Assembly (NCBI RefSeq): GCF_013282805.1
Contig: NZ_CP054038.1
Location: 2,170,001-2,234,000 of the forward strand
Length of the DNA stretch: 64,000 nt
Origin: Microbacterium hominis
Lineage (GTDB): Bacteria > Actinomycetota > Actinomycetes > Actinomycetales > Microbacteriaceae
Reading direction: 5' to 3'
The stretch's first letter is position 1. Every line of letters starts with the position of its first letter. Under the pieces are notes generated by a model. It was not told where the DNA came from. It worked only from the letters and a program-made list of their open reading frames with translations, and did no database searches. Of the stretch, positions 24,026 to 32,692 are shown piece by piece. Made by a program: the position numbers and the translations under genes.

Positions 24026-24448
24026 ATGATCGACGCTCAGTCCTACTTCGCTGCCAAGCTCGCCCTCGAGACCGACGCCTCCGACGTGTACGCCGCGCAG
24101 AAGTCCGGTGTGGAGGACTTCGTGCTCGTCGACGTGCGCGGCGACGAGGCGTGGGCACAGGGCCGTATCGCCGGCGCGATCCACATGCCCTACCGTGAGA
24201 TCGCGACGCGCGCGCCCCAGGAGATCCCCGCAGGCACCGACGTGGTCGTGTACTGCTGGAGCCCTGGCTGCAACGCGGGCGCCAAGGGAGCGCTCGCCTT
24301 CGCGACGCTCGGATACCGGGTGCGGGAGATGATCGGCGGCTACGAGTACTGGATGCGGGAGGGCCAGCCCGTGGAGAACGACGAAGGTCCTCTCCCCCGC
24401 GTGTTCGACGCGCAGGTGATGGTCGTTCGCGCCCCGGTCGCCGGCTGA
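24026..24448 (+). CDS. Rhodanese-like domain protein
   Basis: A 140-residue single-domain rhodanese. FVLVDVRGDEAWAQGRIAGAIHMPY (residues 33-57) is the CH2A region. The active-site loop is VVVYCWSPGCNAG near residue 73, with the catalytic Cys retained, and the C-terminal IGGYEYWMREG pattern is present. Sulfur transfer to an unknown acceptor is likely; the neighbouring oxidase genes do not show a functional link. It is convergent with the PP2C gene. Confidence 0.88.
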   Translation: MIDAQSYFAAKLALETDASDVYAAQKSGVEDFVLVDVRGDEAWAQGRIAGAIHMPYREIATRAPQEIPAGTDVVVYCWSPGCNAGAKGALAFATLGYRVREMIGGYEYWMREGQPVENDEGPLPRVFDAQVMVVRAPVAG

Positions 24449-24470
24449 CGCCACGCACCGCGCGACGATC

Positions 24471-25298
24471 TCACGCGCTGTCGAGCTCCTCCTGGAAGCG
24501 CGTCGAGGCAGCGCCGTAGAACACCGGCCGCCCGGTGAGACGGCCCGCACCGGCACCCTGGTCGGCCCCGGGTGCGGATGACACGACGTCTGCCACGACG
24601 ACCGTGACGTTGTCGCGGGTGCCGGCCTCGAGAGCGACCGACACCGCTGCGGCGGCCGTGGCATGCGGGTCGAGGCCGGCCGTCGCCAGGGCGGCGATCG
24701 CGTCGGCGGGCACGTAGTCGCTGAGGCCGTCGCTGCACAGCAGCCATCGGTCGCCGGGAGCGGCCTCGCTCTCGATCACGACGGCGGAATCGTCTTCTGC
24801 ACCGCTCAGCGACGCGGTGATGACGTTGCGGCGGGGATGCTGCGCGGCATCCTCCTGGGCGACGAGGCCGAGCTCCACCAGGGCTTGCACGTACGAGTCG
24901 TCACGCGTCTGCTGGGCGAACCGATCGCCGCGCAGCAGGTAGGCGCGCGAGTCCCCGGTGTGCGCCAGCAGCAGCGATCCGCGCCCGGAGAGGAAGACAC
25001 CGGTGAAAGTCGTCGCCATCCCGTGCAGTGCAGGATCCCGATCGACGTGCGCGCGCAGATCCCAGTTCGCTGTGCGGATGCCGGTCGCGAGCGTCTCCCC
25101 GTCGGGTACCGGCGCACCGGACGCCGCGAGACGGTGCACGAAGGCCGCCGAAGCGAGATCGCCGGCCGGTCCGCCTCCCACGCCGTCGGCGACGGCCGCA
25201 GCCCACGGGGCGGTGAAGGCGGAGTCCTGGTTGCTCTTCCGATGCGGACCGATGTCGGAGACCGCGGCCGCCGACAGCAGAAGGTGGGGCCCCGTCAT
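24471..25298 (-). CDS. PP2C family serine/threonine protein phosphatase
   Basis: A 275-residue cytoplasmic phosphatase without a membrane helix. The metal-binding motifs are complete: SDIGPHRKSNQDS near residue 14, VADGVGGGPAGD near 37, LLAHTGDSRAYLLR near 110, LLCSDGLSDYV near 180, and RDNVTVVVADV near 225. It could counteract the PASTA kinase encoded at 61656, though the genes are far apart. Its start codon and ribosome site are inside a strong hairpin (25281-25315), which could limit translation or act as the terminator of the cta genes upstream. Confidence 0.9.
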   Translation of the reverse strand: MTGPHLLLSAAAVSDIGPHRKSNQDSAFTAPWAAAVADGVGGGPAGDLASAAFVHRLAASGAPVPDGETLATGIRTANWDLRAHVDRDPALHGMATTFTGVFLSGRGSLLLAHTGDSRAYLLRGDRFAQQTRDDSYVQALVELGLVAQEDAAQHPRRNVITASLSGAEDDSAVVIESEAAPGDRWLLCSDGLSDYVPADAIAALATAGLDPHATAAAAVSVALEAGTRDNVTVVVADVVSSAPGADQGAGAGRLTGRPVFYGAASTRFQEELDSA

Positions 25299-25315
25299 CG
25301 ACGGGACCCCACCTT
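25281..25315 (-). promoter_or_regulatory. Hairpin enclosing the PP2C start codon
   Basis: Sixteen-pair stem with a 3-base loop. In the minus-strand RNA the AAGGUGGGG ribosome site pairs with CCCCACCUU of codons 4-6, and the AU of the AUG (25298-25296) is in the loop. The single C/A mismatch seen on the plus strand becomes a G-U pair in the minus-strand RNA, so the helix is complete only in that transcript. It may be a translation-control hairpin, the terminator of ctaF, or both. Confidence 0.6.
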
Positions 25316-25332
25316 CGTGCGAGTCGAAGCGC

Positions 25333-25803
25333 TCAGCGTGCGAAATGTCCGCGGTAGTACTCGTACACCCAGCCGACGATCGCGACGACGAACACCGCGA
25401 TGCCCACGGGCATCAGCCAGGCGCCGATGGCGAGGCCGATGATCGCGAGCGAAGCCGAGAACGCGAGCACGATCGGCCACCACGACCACGGGCTGAACTC
25501 GCCCAGCTCGGGGTCGCCGTCGTCGATGTCCGCCGTCAGCACGTCTTCGGGAAGCTCGCCGCCCTGCGCCTTGTGCACCTTGCCGACGTAGAAGGCGATG
25601 AGACCGCCCATGAAGGCCGTGAAGAGAAGTGCGACGGAGCCGACCCACTCGACCGATCCGGTGAAGTAGACCCACCAGGTGCCGTCAGGGTTGTTCGCCA
25701 CCGCGGCGTCCCAGTGGACGATCAGGTTCCAGACGGTGTAGATGACCGCCATGACGAAGAAGAACGCGGTGAGAAGCCACCAGAGTCCGACATTGGTGCG
25801 CAC
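25333..25803 (-). CDS. ctaF: Cytochrome c oxidase subunit IV (actinobacterial)
   Basis: A 156-residue protein with four membrane segments: two in the first 70 residues (GLWWLLTAFFFVMAVIYTVWN; SVALLFTAFMGGLIAFYVGKV) and two after a central acidic loop (WWPIVLAFSASLAIIGLAIG; GIAVFVVAIVGWVYEYYRGHFAR). This is the actinobacterial CtaF. Its GTG start immediately follows the ctaD stop with no spacing, so they are co-translated. Confidence 0.95.
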   Translation of the reverse strand: MRTNVGLWWLLTAFFFVMAVIYTVWNLIVHWDAAVANNPDGTWWVYFTGSVEWVGSVALLFTAFMGGLIAFYVGKVHKAQGGELPEDVLTADIDDGDPELGEFSPWSWWPIVLAFSASLAIIGLAIGAWLMPVGIAVFVVAIVGWVYEYYRGHFAR

Positions 25804-27567
25804 TTACTTCACCTTTCCAGCTGCGTCGTCGACGACCGGGGCGTCGGGGGCATCCTTGGCCGGGCCCACGCCGAACGGCACGCCGGCCTCGGGGTGGTTC
25901 AGGTCGAACGCGGGACGCTCGCTGCGGATGCGCGGGATCGACGTGAAGTTGTGTCGCGGCGGCGGGCAGGAGGTCGCCCACTCGAGCGACGCCCCGTAGC
26001 CCCACGGGTCGTTCACGGTCACCTTCGGAGCCTTGCGCGACGTGATCCACACGTTGAACAGGAAGGGGATCATCGAGGCGCCGAGGATGATGGCACCCAC
26101 GGTCGAGACCTGGTTCTGCCACGTCCAGCCGTCGGCCTCGGAGTAGTCCGCGTAGCGGCGGACCATTCCGTCGACACCGAGCCAGTGCTGGATGAGGAAC
26201 GTCATGTGGAAGCCGATGAACAGCATCCAGAAGTGCACGATGCCGATGCGCTCGTTGAGCATGCGGCCCGTCCACTTCGGCCACCAGAAGTAGAAGCCGG
26301 CGAACATCGCGAACACCACGGTGCCGAACACGACGTAGTGGAAGTGCGCGACGACGAAGTACGAGTCGGACAGGTGGAAGTCCAGCGGCGGCGAGGCGAG
26401 GATGACGCCGGTGAGACCGCCGAAGACGAACGAGACCAGGAAGCCGAGAGCGAACACCATCGGCGTCTCGAAGGTGACCGAACCGCGCCACATCGTGCCG
26501 ATCCAGTTGAAGATCTTCACGCCGGTGGGCACCGCGATGAGCATGGTCATCAGTGCGAAGAACGGCAGGAGCACCGCGCCCGTGACGTACATGTGGTGGG
26601 CCCACACGGCGACAGACAGGGCCGCGATCGCGATGGTCGCGTAGACGAGGGTCTTGTAGCCGAAGATCGGCTTGCGGCTGAAGACCGGGAAGATCTCGGA
26701 GACGATGCCGAAGAACGGCAGCGCGATGATGTACACCTCCGGGTGGCCGAAGAACCAGAACAGGTGCTGCCACAGCAGCACGCCACCGTTGGCCGGGTCG
26801 TAGATGTGCGAGCCGAGAACGCGGTCCGCAGCCGCCGCCAGGATCGCCGCGGCGAGCACCGGGAAGGCCATCAGGACGAGGATGCTGGTGACCAGCGTGT
26901 TCCACGAGAAGATCGGCATGCGCCACATGGTCATGCCCGGCGCGCGCATCGTGATGATCGTGGTGATGAAGTTGACCGCGCCCATGATCGTGCCGAAGCC
27001 GCTCATGCCCAGGCCCAGCATCCACAGGTTGCCACCGGCACCTGGCGAGAAGCTCGCGTTGGCCAGCGGCTGATAGGCGAACCATCCGAAGGCGGCCGCG
27101 CCCTGCGGCGTGAGGAAGCCGGCGACGGCGATCGTCGAGCCGAAAAGGAACAGCCAGAAGGCGAACGCGTTCAGACGCGGGAACGCGACGTCGGGCGCGC
27201 CGATCTGAAGAGGCAGGATCGCGTTGGCGAAGCCGGCGAACAGCGGTGTCGCGAACATCAGCAGCATGATCGTGCCGTGCATCGTGAACAGCTGGTTGTA
27301 CTGCTCCTTGGTCGGGATGATCTGCATCCCGGGCTCGAACAGCTCGGCGCGGATGATCAGCGCCATCACGCCGCCGAGCATGAAGAACACGACCGACGCG
27401 ATGAGGTAGAGGTAGCCGATCGTCTTGTGGTCAGTGGAGGTGATCCACTTGACGATGATGTTGCCCTTCTGCTCGACGCGCGTCGCGCTCAGAAGAGCGG
27501 CCTGGCGCGGCGGAAGGGTGGTGGGGCGGCCCTGGCCCGTTTCCTGAAGCGGAAGCGTCGTCGCCAT
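25804..27567 (-). CDS. ctaD: Cytochrome c oxidase subunit I
   Basis: A 587-residue heme-copper oxidase core with 12 membrane segments. It has heme ligand region HGTIMLLMF, Cu_B site [10 protein letters not shown] (the His-Tyr pair of A-type oxidases), the HH of [10 protein letters not shown], and heme a/a3 ligands in [10 protein letters not shown]. It reduces oxygen to water and pumps protons. Start ATG 27567 lies 2 bases after the ctaC stop. Order ctaC-ctaD-ctaF. Confidence 0.97.
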   Translation of the reverse strand: MATTLPLQETGQGRPTTLPPRQAALLSATRVEQKGNIIVKWITSTDHKTIGYLYLIASVVFFMLGGVMALIIRAELFEPGMQIIPTKEQYNQLFTMHGTIMLLMFATPLFAGFANAILPLQIGAPDVAFPRLNAFAFWLFLFGSTIAVAGFLTPQGAAAFGWFAYQPLANASFSPGAGGNLWMLGLGMSGFGTIMGAVNFITTIITMRAPGMTMWRMPIFSWNTLVTSILVLMAFPVLAAAILAAAADRVLGSHIYDPANGGVLLWQHLFWFFGHPEVYIIALPFFGIVSEIFPVFSRKPIFGYKTLVYATIAIAALSVAVWAHHMYVTGAVLLPFFALMTMLIAVPTGVKIFNWIGTMWRGSVTFETPMVFALGFLVSFVFGGLTGVILASPPLDFHLSDSYFVVAHFHYVVFGTVVFAMFAGFYFWWPKWTGRMLNERIGIVHFWMLFIGFHMTFLIQHWLGVDGMVRRYADYSEADGWTWQNQVSTVGAIILGASMIPFLFNVWITSRKAPKVTVNDPWGYGASLEWATSCPPPRHNFTSIPRIRSERPAFDLNHPEAGVPFGVGPAKDAPDAPVVDDAAGKVK

Positions 27568-27569
27568 GA

Positions 27570-28454
27570 TCACTCTTCTCCCTCGGAGCTGGCGCCCGTT
27601 CCGGGCAGGTTCTGCAGACGGTCGTAGGCGTCGTCGATGTCGCCGGTCTGACCGGCCGCGCGCAGCGATGCGAGATAGGACTCGTACTCGGACTGGCTGA
27701 CGACCTCGACGTTGAACAGCATCATCGAGTGGTATTCGCCGCACAGCTCGGCGCACTTGCCGGCGTACGAGCCTTCGCGGGTCGGCGTGAAGGACCAGAA
27801 GTTGTCCTTGCCGATATACATGTCCTTCTTGTAAAGGAAGTCGATGATCCAGAAGGAGTGGATCACGTCGCGCGACTGGAGCTTGATGGTCACCGACTGG
27901 TCGACCGGGAGCACCAGGGTCGGCAGCTCCGAGATGACGTTGCCGCGCTCGTCGGTCTGCGCCTGGACGCCCATCGAGTAGACCGTGTCGGCGTCGGTGT
28001 CACCGGTGTACTGGAAGTCCCAGGACCACTGCTTGCCGATCGCGGTGATCGACACGTCGGGGTCCTCGTGCTGCGTCTCGAGGATCGCCTGGTCGCGCGC
28101 GGTGAAGGCGAAGAAGCCGATCACGAGGATCAGCGGCACGATCGTGTAGAAGATCTCGATCGGCATGTTGTATCGCAGCTGCACCGGGAGGCCGGTCTGG
28201 CCTTTGCGGCGGCGGTAGGCGATCGCCGCCCACCCCATCAGACCCCAGGTGATGACACCCACGACGAGGAGCACGATCCACGAGTTGACCCACAGACCCG
28301 ACACCATCTCGGTGCGGTCGGTGGCCGGCGTGCCGTCTTCGACGAAGCCGGGCAGGAATCCGTTCAACTCCGTCGGCGTGCATCCGGCAAGGACCACGGC
28401 CGCTGCGATCCCTGCAGGGATCAGGGCCCAGCGGAGGCGGCGTTTCGAGGGCAC
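27570..28454 (-). CDS. ctaC: Cytochrome c oxidase subunit II
   Basis: A 294-residue subunit with a lipoprotein-type signal ([13 protein letters not shown], Cys at 25), two membrane helices (near 60-85 and 105-125) and an external cupredoxin domain. The Cu_A ligands are in [12 protein letters not shown] near residue 240, with WSWDFQYTG upstream. It accepts electrons from QcrC. The start is GTG 28454 behind GGAAAGG; a TAGACT -10 lies near 28497. Confidence 0.97.
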   Translation of the reverse strand: MPSKRRLRWALIPAGIAAAVVLAGCTPTELNGFLPGFVEDGTPATDRTEMVSGLWVNSWIVLLVVGVITWGLMGWAAIAYRRRKGQTGLPVQLRYNMPIEIFYTIVPLILVIGFFAFTARDQAILETQHEDPDVSITAIGKQWSWDFQYTGDTDADTVYSMGVQAQTDERGNVISELPTLVLPVDQSVTIKLQSRDVIHSFWIIDFLYKKDMYIGKDNFWSFTPTREGSYAGKCAELCGEYHSMMLFNVEVVSQSEYESYLASLRAAGQTGDIDDAYDRLQNLPGTGASSEGEE

Positions 28455-28617
28455 AGGCGCACCTTTCCAGTTTCGAAATGTGACTCCCGCCAGTCTAGGG
28501 CAAGCATCCAGGCGATTCAGGCCAACTGCCCAGGTTGCCCGCCCTGCGCCGGGGGTGCGACAACGGCCCGACCTGCTCTTTTCGAGCAGATCGGGCCGTA
28601 TCGGAATCGTGTGCGGA
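28455..28617. other. Intergenic region between erpA and ctaC
   Basis: A 163-base gap containing the ctaC promoter candidate (TAGACT near 28497, minus) and the erpA terminator at 28563-28599. No gene seen. Confidence 0.5.
28563..28599 (-). terminator. Hairpin terminator after erpA
   Basis: Stem ACGGCCCGAYCTGCTC paired over 16 positions around a 5-base loop, 19 bases after the erpA stop. As at 25281, the one mismatch on the plus strand is a G-U pair in the minus-strand RNA, matching the direction of erpA. Confidence 0.75.
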
Positions 28618-28983
28618 TCAGTGGAAGCTGTCGCCGCACGCGCAGCTGCCGGCCGCGTTCGGGTTGTCGATCGTGAAGCCCTGCTCCGAGATCGTGTCCT
28701 TGAAGTCGATCGTCGCCCCGTCGAGGTACGGGACGCTCATGTCGTCGACGATGACCTCGACGCCGTCGAAGTCGACGGTCTTGTCGCCATCGAGGTAGCG
28801 CTCGTCGAAGTACAGCTGGTAGATCAGGCCGCTGCATCCGCCCGGCTGCACGGCGACGCGCAGCCGCAGATCGTCGCGGCCCTCCTGCGAGAGCAGGTTC
28901 TTCACCTTGAGGGCGGCCGCATCGGTCAGCAGCACACCGTGGTCGCGAACGGACGGGTCGGTCGTCAGTGCGGTGTCGGTCAT
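28618..28983 (-). CDS. erpA: Iron-sulfur cluster insertion protein, ErpA/HesB family
   Basis: A 121-residue A-type carrier. The three cluster-binding cysteines are in VQPGGCSGLIYQLYF (residue about 50) and GSCACGDSFH at the C-terminus. It delivers Fe-S clusters to apoproteins, plausibly including the Rieske and other respiratory enzymes nearby. Start ATG 28983 has an AGAGGAGTGCC ribosome site, and a TACAAT -10 lies at 29025-29030. Confidence 0.93.
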   Translation of the reverse strand: MTDTALTTDPSVRDHGVLLTDAAALKVKNLLSQEGRDDLRLRVAVQPGGCSGLIYQLYFDERYLDGDKTVDFDGVEVIVDDMSVPYLDGATIDFKDTISEQGFTIDNPNAAGSCACGDSFH

Positions 28984-29024
28984 GGCACTCCTCTGAAAGG
29001 GCCGCGGGCGCGGCTCGTCCCACG

Positions 29025-29030
29025 ATTGTA
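29025..29030 (-). promoter_or_regulatory. -10 element of the erpA promoter
   Basis: TACAAT on the minus strand, giving a leader of roughly 35 bases with a ribosome site. This is a leadered promoter, unlike many in the window. Confidence 0.5.
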
Positions 29031-29061
29031 CGCCCGCAGCCCTGGGAGGGCTCCGGATCGA

Positions 29062-30465
29062 CTAGGCGTCGGCGACCGTGCGCGCGTCGAGCTTCTCGAG
29101 CAGGAGCGCCTCGGCGAGCAGGGCGTTGCGGAAGGTCTCCAGGTGCAGCGACTCGTTGGGGCTGTGCGCACGGGCATGCGGGTCCTCGACCCCCGTGACG
29201 AGGATCTGCGCGCCCGGGAACTCGCGCACGAGATCGGCGATGAACGGGATCGAGCCGCCGACGCCCATGTCCACGGGTGCCGGGCCGTAGGCCTCCTCGA
29301 GCGCCTCGCGCGCGTCGGCGACGGCCCAGCCGCTCGTGTCGACGAGGAACGGGTTCCCGAAGTCCTGGTCGAAGAACTCGAGCTCGGCGCCGAAGGGCGC
29401 GTGGGCGCGCAGGTGCGCCTCGATCGCGGCGTACGCCTCGCGCGCGGCCTGGCCGGGGGCCACGCGTGCGCTGATGACGACCGTGACCTCGGGGCTGAGA
29501 GTGTTCGAGGCGTTCGCCACGCTCGGGGCGTCGATGCCGGTGATCGTGATCGAGGGCTTGTTCCAGATCCGGCTGAGGATCGTTCCCCGACCGATCGGCG
29601 ACACACCGGCGGGCAGCCCGGCCTCGTCGCGAAGCGTCTCCTCGCTGTAGGCGGGGGTAACGGCATCCCGCTCGTGCAGTCCCTCGACGGCGACGGCGCC
29701 GTCGGCATCCCACAGCGTCGCCAGCAGCGTGACCGTCGCCATCATCGCGTCGGGCACCGCTCCCCCGAACATGCCCGAGTGCGACGCGTGCTCGAGGGTG
29801 CGCACGCGGAGCGTGAAGCGCGTGTTGCCGCGCAGCGACACGGTCAGAGCCGGCGTCCGCGAATCCCAGTTGCCCGAGTCGGCGACCACGATGGCGTCGG
29901 CGCGGAGGGCATCGGCGTTCTCGCCGAGGAACTGGGCGAACGACCGTGAGCCGGCCTCCTCCTCCCCCTCGATGAACAGCGCCACACCGAGGTCGAAGTC
30001 GTCGCCGAGCGCGTCCTTCAGCGCGCGCAGCGCGCCGATGTGGGCCATGATGCCCGCCTTGTCGTCGGCGGCGCCGCGGCCGTAGAGCCGGCCGTCGCGC
30101 ACGGTCGGCTCGAAGGGGGGCGAGTCCCACAGCGACTCGTCGCCGACGGGCTGCACGTCATGGTGGGCGTAGAGCAGGATCGTCGGGCGCCCGTTGCGGG
30201 CCGCCCGCCGCGCGATGACCGCGGGCTTGCCGATCTCGTCGGTGCCCGGGATCCCGGCCCGGCGCACCTCGACGTGCTCGAACAGCTCCGTCGCGCGCAC
30301 GAGAGCCGCGACGGCCTCGGCGCTGCGCTCCACGGGGTCGGCGTCGAAGCCGGGGAACGCCACCGAGGGGATGCGCACGAGCGCCCCCAGATCGGCGAGG
30401 GCGGCGGGGATGGCGTCGGCGGCCGCGCGGCGCACAGCATCCTGACGGGTCAGCTCTGAAGTCAT
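29062..30465 (-). CDS. M20 family dipeptidase
   Basis: A 467-residue M20 metallopeptidase. Metal and catalytic residues are visible: LLYAHHDVQPVG (His-x-Asp, near residue 96), GRGAADDKAGI (bridging Asp), ALFIEGEEEAGS (catalytic Glu-Glu near 160), VADSGNWD and the C-terminal DPHARAHSPNES His. The arrangement fits the CNDP/DapE-like dipeptidase group, cytoplasmic and zinc-dependent. The ATG at 30465 lies 7 bases after a TAAGAT -10, so the mRNA is probably leaderless. Confidence 0.93.
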   Translation of the reverse strand: MTSELTRQDAVRRAAADAIPAALADLGALVRIPSVAFPGFDADPVERSAEAVAALVRATELFEHVEVRRAGIPGTDEIGKPAVIARRAARNGRPTILLYAHHDVQPVGDESLWDSPPFEPTVRDGRLYGRGAADDKAGIMAHIGALRALKDALGDDFDLGVALFIEGEEEAGSRSFAQFLGENADALRADAIVVADSGNWDSRTPALTVSLRGNTRFTLRVRTLEHASHSGMFGGAVPDAMMATVTLLATLWDADGAVAVEGLHERDAVTPAYSEETLRDEAGLPAGVSPIGRGTILSRIWNKPSITITGIDAPSVANASNTLSPEVTVVISARVAPGQAAREAYAAIEAHLRAHAPFGAELEFFDQDFGNPFLVDTSGWAVADAREALEEAYGPAPVDMGVGGSIPFIADLVREFPGAQILVTGVEDPHARAHSPNESLHLETFRNALLAEALLLEKLDARTVADA

Positions 30466-30470
30466 GCGGG

Positions 30471-30478
30471 TAATCTTA
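30471..30478. promoter_or_regulatory. Symmetric bidirectional -10 between the M20 and DUF3043 genes
   Basis: TAATCTTA contains TAATCT on the plus strand (30471-30476) and TAAGAT on the minus strand (30478-30473). The minus reading is leaderless for the peptidase. The plus reading gives a leader of about 30 bases for the DUF3043 gene. Confidence 0.5.
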
Positions 30479-30511
30479 AGCGCACCCCCTTCCGCCCATC
30501 CGAGGATCATC

Positions 30512-31090
30512 GTGGCCAAGACACCCGCAGCCCCCGCCCCGAAGGACGCGTCCGCCGACGCTCCGACCGACGCCGCACTGGCCGGCAAGGGCCGCGCGAC
30601 CCCTTCCCGCGCCGAGCAGGAGGCCGCCCGCAAGCGACCGCTCGTGCCCGACACCAAGGAGGCAAAGGCCCGCGCCCGCGCGGACCTCGCCGCCAAGCGG
30701 GAGAAGGCCCGCGTGGGCATGGCCAACGGCGACCCCCGCTATCTGCCCGCCCGCGATCAGGGGCCGCAGCGCAAGTTCGCCCGTGACTTCGTGGACTCCG
30801 GCTGGCACCTGGGCGAGGCGGTCATGCCGGCCATGGTCGTCGTGATCCTGGCGACCTTCATCCCGGTCGTGGCCGTGCAGTACTGGTCCTTCGTCGCCCT
30901 CTGGATCTTCATCTTCTTCGTCATCGGCGACATGGTGCTCACCTCGATCCGCGTCAAGCAGGCCACCAAGGCCCGCTTCGGCGCCGACAAGATCGAGAAG
31001 GGCCTCGGCTGGTACGCCGCGATGCGCACGATCCAGATGCGGTTCCTCCGCCTCCCCAAGCCTCAGGTCAAGCGCGGACAGCACCCCTGA
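30512..31090 (+). CDS. DUF3043 domain-containing membrane protein
   Basis: A 192-residue protein. Residues 1-60 are Ala/Lys/Arg-rich and charged, followed by the DUF3043 core (KRPLVPDTKEAKARARADLAAKREKAR, then GDPRYLPARDQGPQRKFARDFVDSG) and two membrane helices near 115-160. The family is restricted to actinobacteria; its function is unknown. Start chosen at GTG 30512 behind GAGGATC. A perfect hairpin follows at 31111. Confidence 0.88.
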   Translation: MAKTPAAPAPKDASADAPTDAALAGKGRATPSRAEQEAARKRPLVPDTKEAKARARADLAAKREKARVGMANGDPRYLPARDQGPQRKFARDFVDSGWHLGEAVMPAMVVVILATFIPVVAVQYWSFVALWIFIFFVIGDMVLTSIRVKQATKARFGADKIEKGLGWYAAMRTIQMRFLRLPKPQVKRGQHP

Positions 31091-31110
31091 TCGGGTCCCG
31101 CCCATGACAG

Positions 31111-31136
31111 AACCCCGCCGGAGATCCGGCGGGGTT
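31111..31136. terminator. Terminator hairpin between DUF3043 gene and pyrD (convergent)
   Basis: Perfect 11-base stem AACCCCGCCGG/CCGGCGGGGTT with AGAT loop followed by CTTC. It sits between two converging genes and probably serves both. Confidence 0.8.
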
Positions 31137-31161
31137 CTTCGCGCGAGGGGAACAATCCCCG

Positions 31162-32187
31162 TCAGCGATGCCGCACGAGTCCGCGATTGATCTGCCGCGC
31201 CCAGAGCGGTCCGCGGTAGAGGAACGCGGTGTATCCCTGCACGAGGTCTGCTCCGGCGGCGCGGCGGGCGAGCACGTCTTCGGCGGTCTCCACTCCCCCG
31301 GCTGAGATGATGCAGAACTCATCGGGAACCACCGCGCGCACGCGGCGCAGCACCGCGAGGGACCGCTCCTTGAGCGGCGCACCCGACAGTCCTCCGTCGC
31401 CCGCGGCGGCCACGACGGCCTCGTCGGTCGCCAAGCCCTCCCGCGAGATGGTCGTGTTGGTGGCGATCAGCCCGGCGAGCCCCAGGTCGACCGCCAGCGT
31501 GGCGACCGCGTCGATCTCCTCATCGGGCAGGTCGGGCGCGATCTTCACGAGCAGGGGCGTCGCCCCCGCGGCATCCCGCACCGCCTCCAGGAGCGGGCGC
31601 AGGGTCTCCACCGCCTGCAGGCCGCGCAGGCCGGGCGTGTTCGGCGACGAGACGTTCACCACGAGATAGTCCGCGAGGGGCGCCAGCAGGGTGGCGCTGC
31701 GCACGTAGTCGGCGGTCGCGTCGGCCACGTCCACGACGCGGCTCTTGCCGATGTTCACCCCGACGACCGGCCGCCGACGTCGCCGTCGGAGCCTGCTCAG
31801 TCGCCGCGCGGCCGCCTCGGCGCCCTTGTTGTTGAAGCCCATGCGATTGATCACCGCGCGGTCGGGCACGAGGCGGAACAGGCGCGGACGCGGGTTGCCG
31901 TCCTGCGGGATCGCCGTGATCGTGCCCACCTCGATGTGCCCGAAGCCGAGTGCGCCCAGGCCCGGAACACCGACGACGTTCTTGTCGAAGCCGGCCGCCA
32001 CGCCGAAGGGGCTCGCGAACTCGAGCCCGAGCGCGCGGGTGCGCAGCGACGGATCGGGGGCGGTGAGTGCGCGGGCCGCCCAGGAGAAGGGCGCGAGGCC
32101 GGTCACCCGGATCACGAACATGCCGAGGTGGTGGGCGGTCTCGGGATCCATGCGCGTGAGCACGGTCCGGAAAAGGAGGGGATACAT
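31162..32187 (-). CDS. pyrD: Quinone-dependent dihydroorotate dehydrogenase
   Basis: A 341-residue class 2 enzyme of pyrimidine synthesis, oxidising dihydroorotate with a membrane quinone. An N-terminal amphipathic region (YPLLFRTVLTRMDPETAHHLGM) for membrane contact is followed by the FMN barrel: FGVAAGFDKN, INRMGFNNKGAE, VNVSSPNTPGLRGLQ (catalytic Ser region), LLVKIAPDL and ISAGGVETAEDVL. It lies 10 bases after nrdR; TAACCT followed by GGAGGGG precedes the ATG. Confidence 0.97.
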   Translation of the reverse strand: MYPLLFRTVLTRMDPETAHHLGMFVIRVTGLAPFSWAARALTAPDPSLRTRALGLEFASPFGVAAGFDKNVVGVPGLGALGFGHIEVGTITAIPQDGNPRPRLFRLVPDRAVINRMGFNNKGAEAAARRLSRLRRRRRRPVVGVNIGKSRVVDVADATADYVRSATLLAPLADYLVVNVSSPNTPGLRGLQAVETLRPLLEAVRDAAGATPLLVKIAPDLPDEEIDAVATLAVDLGLAGLIATNTTISREGLATDEAVVAAAGDGGLSGAPLKERSLAVLRRVRAVVPDEFCIISAGGVETAEDVLARRAAGADLVQGYTAFLYRGPLWARQINRGLVRHR

Positions 32188-32194
32188 CCCCTCC

Positions 32195-32200
32195 AGGTTA
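32195..32200 (-). promoter_or_regulatory. Possible -10 element for pyrD
   Basis: TAACCT, 7 bases before the ATG at 32187 and overlapping the nrdR stop. The GGAGGGG between could also be a ribosome site on an nrdR-pyrD transcript, so this is ambiguous. Confidence 0.35.
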
Positions 32201-32680
32201 GTGCGCGCCGGGACCCGTCTCGGCTGCGCGGTCCGCGTGGTCGGCGCGCAGCTGCGCGATCGACGCCTCGAAGTCCTCGAGCGACTCGAAGGCCTGGTAC
32301 ACGCTCGCGAAGCGGAGGTACGCCACCTCGTCGAGCTCGCGCAGCGGTCCGAGGATCGCCAGGCCGATCTCGTTCGTGTCGATCTGCGACGCCCCCGTCT
32401 GGCGCACGGCCTCCTCGACGGTCTGGGCGAGCACGGCCAGATCCGCCTCGGTCACCGGGCGGCCCTGGCACGCCTTGCGGACGCCGGACATGACCTTGTC
32501 CCGGCTGAACGGCTCGATGACTCCGGACCGCTTGATGACGTTCAGGCTGGCCGTCTCGATCGTCGAGAAGCGCCCTCCGCACTCGGGGCACTGGCGCCGG
32601 CGGCGGATGCTGAGGCCGTCGTCGCTGGTGCGCGAATCGATCACGCGGGAATCGGAGTGGCGGCAGAACGGGCAGTGCAT
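32198..32680 (-). CDS. nrdR: Transcriptional repressor NrdR
   Basis: A 160-residue repressor of ribonucleotide reductase genes. It has the N-terminal zinc ribbon ([15 protein letters not shown], then [12 protein letters not shown]; four Cys) and an ATP-cone domain from about residue 47 ([20 protein letters not shown]). It senses dATP/ATP. No nrd genes are in the window, so its targets lie elsewhere. It lies between hisD and pyrD, all on the same strand with short gaps. Confidence 0.96.
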   Translation of the reverse strand: MHCPFCRHSDSRVIDSRTSDDGLSIRRRRQCPECGGRFSTIETASLNVIKRSGVIEPFSRDKVMSGVRKACQGRPVTEADLAVLAQTVEEAVRQTGASQIDTNEIGLAILGPLRELDEVAYLRFASVYQAFESLEDFEASIAQLRADHADRAAETGPGAH

Positions 32681-32692
32681 GACACCGACAGA

